From assembly GCA_018065665.1 (NCBI GenBank), contig JAGHSV010000012.1, positions 1 to 40,761 of the forward strand: a stretch of DNA of 40,761 nt, written 5' to 3'. The position numbers were made by a program, and so were the translations under genes. The notes beneath the pieces are model-generated. The model ran no database searches. It was not told the DNA's origin and saw only the letters and a program-made list of their open reading frames with translations. The stretch's first letter is position 1. Each line of letters starts with the position of its first letter. The DNA is from Candidatus Sodaliphilus aphodohippi. Its GTDB lineage: Bacteria > Bacteroidota > Bacteroidia > Bacteroidales > Muribaculaceae. This document shows positions 35,575 through 40,761 of the stretch, piece after piece.

Positions 35575-37008
35575 ATGGCGAAACGAGACGGGATATCAAG
35601 ACTCACGATGAAGGCAATGGGCATCTTTGGTGGTGTCCAGGCCGTTGGTGTCCTGTGCTCCATTATACGCACAAAACTGGTTGCAATCTGGATTGGCACC
35701 CTTGGAGTCGGATTGTTTGGTCTATTCAACAATGCCCTCGAGATGCTCAACATCGCCACCAACCTGGGCATACGCAGCAGCAGTGTGCGTGACATATCAC
35801 AAGCCACCGACGGCAATGACACGAAACTAATCGGACGAATCATCACAGTTGTACGCCGATGGTCGTTGTGGCTTGGACTGGCAGGTGCAATTCTCACCAT
35901 CAGTCTTGCGCCTGTGCTGAGTACCGTTACCTTTGGCGACGAAGCACACATCTGGGGATTTGTTGCATTGAGCAGCGCAGTTCTGCTAATGGCAATAACA
36001 AATGGTGAATATGCAGTATTCCAAGGACTTGCCCGCCTCAAAAAACTGGCACACGTCACATTGATGGGAACAATCACAGGTCTTGTGGTCTCAATTCCGC
36101 TATTCTACTGGCTGCGCGAAGCCAGTGTGCTGCCCTCAATAATAGCGTACGCGGCAAGTATCGCTTTATTTGCCACTATTTTGCGAAACAAAGAGTATCC
36201 TCGTGAAAAGGTCAGCGTGCATGAAACATTCTCAATGGGCAAGGCATTTGTGTCGCTCGGAATTTTCATGACCATCGGTAACTTCGTCACGATTCTCGCC
36301 ACCTACCTATTCAGTGCATGGCTCAATCAGCAAGCCGGCACAAGCGAAGTTGGCCTTTATCAGGCCGGTTACACATTAATAAATAAATATACGGGATTGA
36401 TTTTGACAGCACTTGGCATGGAATACTACCCCCGCCTTGCCAAAGTTGCCGAGTCTCCTTCACGCCTGCGAATATATGTCTCACAGGAAATCAACATCGC
36501 GTTGCTTGTTCTTGCTCCAGTTATCACGTTGTTTGTCTTGCTGCGCACACCAGTTGTGACAATCTTATACAGCAGTGAGTTCAACGCCATTCTTCCGTTT
36601 ATCGCATGGGGAATGTTGGGGACATTATTCAGAGCCGTTTCATGGTGCATGGCATTCGTGATACTGGCCAAAGGTTCAGGCAAAATATACCTTGTCACCG
36701 AGAGCCTGAGTGCAGCCGTCGGACTCGCCCTAAACATTGTTTGCTATTCCTTGTGGGGGCTCACAGGGCTTGGTTGGGCGTTTATTGTCTGGTATATAGT
36801 CTATACAATAATCATAGGTGTCGTTTACTTCGGCATATATCACCTACGCCTGTCGGGTGCCACAGCGATGAACATGCTATGGACACTTGCCGTTAGCGTT
36901 GCCGTCGTGGTGGCCATGGAATGCGGCTACATCGCGTTAGCAGCGATTGCAACAGCAATTGCAACAGCAGCTGGAATACATTTACTTGTCAAACAGTGGA
37001 AGCGATAG
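35575..37008 (+). CDS. Wzx-type polysaccharide/O-antigen flippase (MOP superfamily)
   Basis: 477 residues with many hydrophobic helices (12 or more), typical of flippases that turn undecaprenyl-linked oligosaccharides across the inner membrane. Landmarks: the N-terminal helix region TKLVAIWIGTLGVGLFGLFN, GEYAVFQGLARLKK, GLYQAGYTLINKYTGLILTA, and the C-terminal half of hydrophobic helices (AMNMLWTLAVSVAVVVAMEC). It resembles WzxE-like O-antigen translocases. Last gene of the dut operon; no sugar transferases lie next to it in this window. Downstream the 170 bases to greA hold the greA promoter and leader hairpin. Confidence 0.88.
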   Translation: MAKRDGISRLTMKAMGIFGGVQAVGVLCSIIRTKLVAIWIGTLGVGLFGLFNNALEMLNIATNLGIRSSSVRDISQATDGNDTKLIGRIITVVRRWSLWLGLAGAILTISLAPVLSTVTFGDEAHIWGFVALSSAVLLMAITNGEYAVFQGLARLKKLAHVTLMGTITGLVVSIPLFYWLREASVLPSIIAYAASIALFATILRNKEYPREKVSVHETFSMGKAFVSLGIFMTIGNFVTILATYLFSAWLNQQAGTSEVGLYQAGYTLINKYTGLILTALGMEYYPRLAKVAESPSRLRIYVSQEINIALLVLAPVITLFVLLRTPVVTILYSSEFNAILPFIAWGMLGTLFRAVSWCMAFVILAKGSGKIYLVTESLSAAVGLALNIVCYSLWGLTGLGWAFIVWYIVYTIIIGVVYFGIYHLRLSGATAMNMLWTLAVSVAVVVAMECGYIALAAIATAIATAAGIHLLVKQWKR

Positions 37009-37050
37009 ATGGTTAATAAAACTGAAAATCAAAAAAAAATCACATAAAAA

Positions 37051-37083
37051 GTTGTGTTAATCATTAAAAAGTTAGTAACTTTG
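37051..37083 (+). promoter_or_regulatory. Promoter of greA
   Basis: GTTG (37051-37054), a 21-base spacer, -7 TAACTTTG (37076-37083). Transcription should start near 37089, about 90 bases before the greA ATG, leaving a leader that contains a terminator-like hairpin. Confidence 0.82.
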
Positions 37084-37110
37084 CAACGAAAAAAGTGAAA
37101 TTATCATCAC

Positions 37111-37148
37111 GAGGAGTCTCGCGCATTGCGGAGATTCTTCTATTTTTT
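37111..37148 (+). terminator. Terminator-like hairpin in the greA leader
   Basis: GAGGAGTCTC pairs with GAGATTCTTC (two G-T pairs); an inner CGC/GCG stem continues with one bulged G and a 3-base loop (37111-37140). Six T residues follow at 37143-37148. The polarity is plus. It lies between the greA promoter and greA (ATG 37178), so it would stop greA transcripts early, or make a short RNA. See findings. Confidence 0.7.
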
Positions 37149-37177
37149 ACTAACACTAAAAAAAATACCAAATAACC

Positions 37178-37648
37178 ATGGCTATTACCTACATGACCAA
37201 AGAAGGTTACGATAAGAAAATGGCGGAACTCGCACATCTCGAGAATGTTGAGCGTCCCGACGTAGTTCGTGCTATCGTAGAGGCACGCGACAAAGGCGAC
37301 CTCTCGGAAAACGCAGAGTACGATGCAGCCAAAGAACGTCAAGGCATGCTCGAAGCCAAAATTTCAGAATTGAAAACCATTATCGCCAATGCCCGCATCA
37401 TTGACGAGAGCGCCATCGGCACCGACGAGGTACAGCTGCTCAACAAAGTAACCATCAAAAACATCAAGAACAATGCACAGATGACCTACACCATCGTTAC
37501 CGAGACCGAAGCCAACCTGCGTGAAGGTAAAATCAGCATTACAACCCCGATCGCCAAAGGGTTACTCGGGCACAAAGTGGGTGACATCGTTGAAATTGCG
37601 GCACCTGCCGGCGTGATGAATTTTGAAATCGTTAACATCTCTATCTGA
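37178..37648 (+). CDS. greA: Transcription elongation factor GreA
   Basis: Rescues backtracked RNA polymerase by stimulating cleavage of the nascent RNA 3' end. The 156 residues have the N-terminal coiled coil with the acidic tip (MTKEGYDKKMAELAHLENVE; ARDKGDLSENAEYDAAKERQ, with the conserved DLSENAEYD) and the C-terminal FKBP-like domain (VTIKNIKNNAQMTYTIV; ISITTPIAKGLLGHKVGD; VEIAAPAGVMNFEIVNISI). It forms an operon with the HIT gene, 8 bases apart. It has its own promoter and an unusual leader hairpin. Confidence 0.97.
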   Translation: MAITYMTKEGYDKKMAELAHLENVERPDVVRAIVEARDKGDLSENAEYDAAKERQGMLEAKISELKTIIANARIIDESAIGTDEVQLLNKVTIKNIKNNAQMTYTIVTETEANLREGKISITTPIAKGLLGHKVGDIVEIAAPAGVMNFEIVNISI

Positions 37649-37656
37649 TCAGAACA

Positions 37657-38061
37657 ATGGCTACAATATTCAGCAAAATCGCTAATGGCGAAATCCCGAG
37701 TTACAAGGTTGCCGAGGACGAAAACTACTATGCATTTCTTGACATAAACCCCGTTGCCAAAGGCCACACCTTGGTAATTCCCAAGAAAGAAGTAAACTAC
37801 ATCTTCGACCTTGACGAAAAGTCTTATCAAGGGCTGTGGGCATTTGCGCGCCGAGTGGCAACAGCGATGAAACAGGTTATGCCATGCGAACGAATCGCCG
37901 TTGCTGTATTGGGGCTTGAAGTTCCCCACTGCCATATCCACCTGGCACCCATCAACTGCGAGGGTGACATGAACTTTGCAAAACCAAAGTTGGAACTCCC
38001 TGCCGATGAGATGACAGCCATTGCAGCCAAGATTAACGAGGCTTTCAGCAAATTGAAATAA
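37657..38061 (+). CDS. HIT family hydrolase (HINT-like)
   Basis: 134 residues, the HINT/Hit-like size. Start MATIFSKIANGEIPSYKVAE and the conserved DINPVAKGHTLVIPKKE segment; the catalytic histidine triad is HCHIHLAPI with H91, H93 and H95. HIT proteins hydrolyse nucleoside phosphoramidates or dinucleotides such as adenosine-AMP conjugates; the exact substrate cannot be read from sequence. It follows greA closely and is followed by a terminator. The pairing with greA is seen in many Bacteroidota. Confidence 0.95.
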   Translation: MATIFSKIANGEIPSYKVAEDENYYAFLDINPVAKGHTLVIPKKEVNYIFDLDEKSYQGLWAFARRVATAMKQVMPCERIAVAVLGLEVPHCHIHLAPINCEGDMNFAKPKLELPADEMTAIAAKINEAFSKLK

Positions 38062-38085
38062 CTGATAATAATATCAAATATCATT

Positions 38086-38122
38086 GCGGTTTAGGACAAC
38101 ACAATCCCAAACCGCTTTTTTT
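38086..38122 (+). terminator. Intrinsic terminator of the greA-HIT operon
   Basis: GCGGTTT pairs with AAACCGC, extended by GGA/TCC after one A-C mismatch, with an 8-base loop. Seven T residues follow at 38116-38122. It lies 25 bases after the HIT stop. Confidence 0.9.
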
Positions 38123-38194
38123 ATTTCGCACAACGATTCATAAACACAAAAAAACAAAAAAATGTCGGTTTCAGTAGCCCAAATCGCCATTACG

Positions 38195-38226
38195 CTTGCC
38201 AATGTGGGTAAAAATCGTTAATTTTG
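38195..38226 (+). promoter_or_regulatory. Promoter of ffh
   Basis: CTTG (38195-38198), a 20-base spacer, -7 TAATTTTG (38219-38226), followed by CA. Predicted leader of about 43 bases before the ffh ATG at 38275. Confidence 0.78.
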
Positions 38227-38274
38227 CAGTTTGTTAACACAAGTTGAATAAAATACAAAAACTATAGATAAGAA

Positions 38275-39600
38275 ATGTTTGACAATCTATCTGAGAAACT
38301 TGAAAGATCATTCAAGTTGCTGAAAGGTCAAGGCAAGATTACCGAGATTAATGTAGCCGAGACGCTGAAAGAGGTGCGCCGCGCACTCATCGACGCCGAT
38401 GTCGAGTATAAAGTAGCAAAGCAGTTCGTTGACAAGGTCAAGGCCAAAGCAATGGGTGCCAACGTCATCAATGCCCTGAAGCCCAGTGAGCTGATGGTAA
38501 AAATCGTTCATGACGAACTCGCCGAGTTGATGGGTGGCGAACAAGCCCCGCTGAACATCGAGGCAGCACCCGGCAAACCCGCCGTAATCCTGATGGCAGG
38601 TCTCAACGGTGCCGGTAAAACCACCATGAGCGGTAAACTGGCGCTGATGCTGAAGAAACAGCACCGCAAACCGCTTCTTGCAGCCTGCGATACCTTCCGC
38701 CCAGCGGCTATGGAACAGCTGCGCACACTTGCCGAGACAGCCGAAGTACCCATCCACCTCGAGCAAGGAGCTACCGATCCCGTTGCAGTAGCCAAAAATG
38801 CTGTAGAACAGGCTCGCACCGAGGGTTTTGACGTTGTAATCGTCGATACTGCCGGTCGTCAGTCCATTGACGAGGAACTGATGGTGCAAATCAAGAACAT
38901 CAAAGATGCTGTCACCCCCAACGAGACATTGCTGGTTATCGATGCCATGATTGGTCAAGAAGCAGTTAATACCGCAAAGATATTCAACGAGCGACTTGAG
39001 ATTGACGGTGTTATCCTCACCAAACTCGATGGTGACACACGAGGTGGTGCCGCTCTGTCGGTACGCTATGTTGTTGACAAACCCATCAAGTTTGTTGGTA
39101 CAGGCGAGAAACTCGAAGCCATCGACCCATTCCGCCCCTCTGGTATGGCCGACCGTATCCTGGGCATGGGTGATATCGTATCGTTTGTTGACCGCATGCA
39201 GCAGCAATATGACGAGGAAGAGGCACGCAAGCTGCAAAAGAAGTTGGCAAAAAACCAGTTTGACTTCAATGACTTCCTCAAGCAAATCCAACAAATCAAG
39301 AAAATGGGTAACATCAAAGACCTTGCGTCAATGATTCCAGGCGTAGGCAAAGCCATCAAAGACCTTGACATCGATGACAGCGCATTCAAGGGCATAGAGG
39401 CAGTCATCCACTCCATGACCCCCTACGAGCGCGAACATCCCGAGTGCATGAACGGCACACGCCGTCAGCGCATTGCCAAGGGCAGCGGGACAAGCATTCA
39501 GGAAGTCAATCGCCTGCTGAAACAATTTGACCAGACCCGCAAGATGATGCACATGGCATCAACAATGAAAAACCCCATGAAGATGATGCGCCGCCGTTAA
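38275..39600 (+). CDS. ffh: Signal recognition particle protein Ffh (SRP54)
   Basis: GTPase of the signal recognition particle; with 4.5S RNA it targets nascent membrane proteins to FtsY and SecYEG. N domain (MFDNLSEKLERSFKLLKGQG), G domain with P-loop GLNGAGKTT (109-117), VIVDTAGRQ and TKLDGDTRGG, then the Met-rich M domain (MTPYEREHPECMNGTRRQRI; AKGSGTSIQEVNRLLKQFDQ; MMHMASTMKNPMKMMRRR). Length 441 is normal. The P-loop has Asn and Ala where GLQGSGKTT is usual, a mild substitution. Single-gene unit with its own promoter and terminator. Confidence 0.97.
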   Translation: MFDNLSEKLERSFKLLKGQGKITEINVAETLKEVRRALIDADVEYKVAKQFVDKVKAKAMGANVINALKPSELMVKIVHDELAELMGGEQAPLNIEAAPGKPAVILMAGLNGAGKTTMSGKLALMLKKQHRKPLLAACDTFRPAAMEQLRTLAETAEVPIHLEQGATDPVAVAKNAVEQARTEGFDVVIVDTAGRQSIDEELMVQIKNIKDAVTPNETLLVIDAMIGQEAVNTAKIFNERLEIDGVILTKLDGDTRGGAALSVRYVVDKPIKFVGTGEKLEAIDPFRPSGMADRILGMGDIVSFVDRMQQQYDEEEARKLQKKLAKNQFDFNDFLKQIQQIKKMGNIKDLASMIPGVGKAIKDLDIDDSAFKGIEAVIHSMTPYEREHPECMNGTRRQRIAKGSGTSIQEVNRLLKQFDQTRKMMHMASTMKNPMKMMRRR

Positions 39601-39620
39601 TCACGGTTAGCAAGATAAAT

Positions 39621-39661
39621 AATGACAGTGCAGCTGTAATATTCAGTTGCACTGTCATTTT
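39621..39661 (+). terminator. Terminator of ffh
   Basis: AATGACAGTGCAGCTG pairs with CAGTTGCACTGTCATT (16 bp, one G-T pair) with a 7-base loop, 20 bases after the ffh stop. The T-tract is short (TTTT, then ATA). Confidence 0.8.
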
Positions 39662-39684
39662 ATAGATACAAATATAAAAATATG

Positions 39685-39716
39685 GTTGCCATTGTCATAA
39701 AAAAATAGTAATTTTG
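39685..39716 (+). promoter_or_regulatory. Promoter of the C10 protease gene
   Basis: GTTG (39685-39688), a 20-base spacer, -7 TAATTTTG (39709-39716). Unlike most boxes here it is followed by GG, not CA. Predicted leader of about 17 bases. Confidence 0.78.
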
Positions 39717-39737
39717 GGGAAATTATTATACATAGTC

Positions 39738-40761
39738 ATGAAAGTAAGATATTTTATAACGATGGTTATTGCCTTGATAGTGGCAATGACGGTGAATGCG
39801 ACCCCCATCAGCCAGTCTAAGGCGCTGGAGAATGCCAGAGCGTTTATGTCGGCGCGCGGGTTGTCGTTTGAGTCGGCAACTGCAAAGGCGTCAGCAAAAG
39901 CCAAGAGCCGCAACGGGCAACAAACCGCTGCCCCAGCCTACTATATTTTTGGCAACGACAGCAAATTTGTCATTGCAGCCGGCGACGACACGATGCCAGC
40001 GGTATTGGGTTACAGCGACGGCAACACATTTGACCCTAACGACGTTCCCGAAGGTCTGGCAGACCTGCTCGAAGCCTATGCGGCAGCGGCAAATGGAGAC
40101 CTCAAATTTGAAAAACCGACCTCGCTTCAAGGCTGCGCGGCAATCACGCCATTGGTAATGGCCAGATGGAACCAGAGTGCCCCCTGGAACAATGCCTGCC
40201 CCGTACTGTCATCGGGGTCACGCGCAGCTACAGGTTGTGTTGCAACTGCCATGGCGCAGGTGATGAGTTACTATCGCTGGCCCGCCACCGTGTCAGAGAA
40301 TATCCCTGCCTATACAACAAGCACTCTCAAAATCGAAATGCCGGAACTTGATGCCAGCCTGTTTCCGGGTTGGAGCAATATCAAGGACTACTACCACTAT
40401 GATGATACCAGTGGCCCGGCAGCCGATGATGTAGCAATGTTGATGCTCTTTGTGGGGCAGTCATTGGAGATGAACTACGACTCCTCATCGGGAGCTTCAA
40501 CCAGGAATCTCCCCGAAGTACTCACCCGTTACTTTGGCTATTCACCCACGACACGGTATCTGTATCGCACTCATTACACTGCCGAGCAATGGGATAGCAT
40601 CCAATATAATGAACTTGCATCGGGCCGTCCCACGGTATTGTGCGGGACCAAGTATGGCAGCAGCGGCCATGCCTTTGTGTGCGACGGATATAACGGCAAC
40701 GGCATGTTCCACATCAACTGGGGATGGTACGGCAAGAGCGACGGTTACTTCCTGCTCAACT
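39738..40761 (+). CDS. C10 family cysteine protease (streptopain-like), 3' end outside the window
   Basis: Open from the ATG at 39738 to the window end with no stop (341 codons). Signal peptide (KVRYFITMVIALIVAMTVNA), then a propeptide region (about 23-125, with SKALENARAFMSARGLS and YYIFGNDSKFVIAAGDD) like the Spi/streptopain inhibitor fold, then the protease domain. The catalytic Cys is C167 in GCVATAMAQVMSYYRWP, the catalytic His is H311 in GHAFVCDGY, and FHINWGWYGKSDGYF supplies the Asn and Trp. The C-terminal part, including any sorting domain, is missing. Probably secreted and self-processed. Confidence 0.93.
   Translation, partial: MKVRYFITMVIALIVAMTVNATPISQSKALENARAFMSARGLSFESATAKASAKAKSRNGQQTAAPAYYIFGNDSKFVIAAGDDTMPAVLGYSDGNTFDPNDVPEGLADLLEAYAAAANGDLKFEKPTSLQGCAAITPLVMARWNQSAPWNNACPVLSSGSRAATGCVATAMAQVMSYYRWPATVSENIPAYTTSTLKIEMPELDASLFPGWSNIKDYYHYDDTSGPAADDVAMLMLFVGQSLEMNYDSSSGASTRNLPEVLTRYFGYSPTTRYLYRTHYTAEQWDSIQYNELASGRPTVLCGTKYGSSGHAFVCDGYNGNGMFHINWGWYGKSDGYFLLN

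Noticed and set aside
38308-39294. A 328-codon open frame antisense to ffh
   Set aside because: It lies opposite the conserved Ffh reading frame, has no family features, and such long antisense frames arise from the codon bias of highly expressed genes.

Overview
The window looks like a chromosomal segment of a gut-type Bacteroidales bacterium (Bacteroidota). Three lines of evidence point there. Many genes belong to Bacteroidota-typical families (BT_3928-like, DUF1599, DUF4835, DUF4290, DUF4292, the long NusB, archaeal-type ProS, a Bacteroidota-type LptD). Ten intergenic regions carry the Bacteroidota promoter -7 element TAnnTTTG. Shine-Dalgarno sequences are absent, and two exported proteins end in type IX secretion (T9SS)-like C-terminal domains. 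A Muribaculaceae- or Prevotella-like family is my guess, not something shown. I see no phage, insertion sequence, CRISPR or integration site.

Layout. From 1 to about 30.1 kb every gene is on the minus strand; from about 30.4 kb to the end every gene is on the plus strand. Reading the minus strand from high to low coordinates: (a) 29.7-30.1 kb, a 110-residue exported protein that is almost only a sorting-like domain, then ilvE; (b) 24.7-28.6 kb, an HD-domain phosphohydrolase and a large secreted GLUG-repeat-like surface protein; (c) 21.0-24.4 kb, lptD and a YiiX-like cysteine hydrolase; (d) 14.8-20.9 kb, an operon lepA-tsaB-DUF4290-rimM-93aa-ompA-like-proS, mostly translation functions; (e) 10.7-14.7 kb, an ABC-F ATPase and an M13 zinc peptidase; (f) 0.4-10.5 kb, a tightly packed eleven-gene operon from dnaN to the BT_3928-like gene, combining the replication clamp, an exonuclease, recN, rlmB, nusB, yajC, a YbbR protein, coaE and DUF1599; (g) tRNA-Gln and the start of rpsP.

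On the plus strand an envelope operon (dut, TPR protein, DUF4292 lipoprotein, degenerate M23/EnvC-like protein, GNAT/FemAB-like acyltransferase, Wzx-type flippase) is followed by greA-HIT, ffh and the first 341 codons of a C10 cysteine protease.

Most of the window is ordinary core genome. The observations most worth testing are an intrinsic-terminator-like hairpin between the greA promoter and greA, an 85-residue insertion with a membrane-like helix inside one half of the duplicated surface protein, the exported protein that seems to be a sorting domain without cargo, and an ABC-F gene whose promoter lies so close to the ATG that its mRNA should be leaderless.
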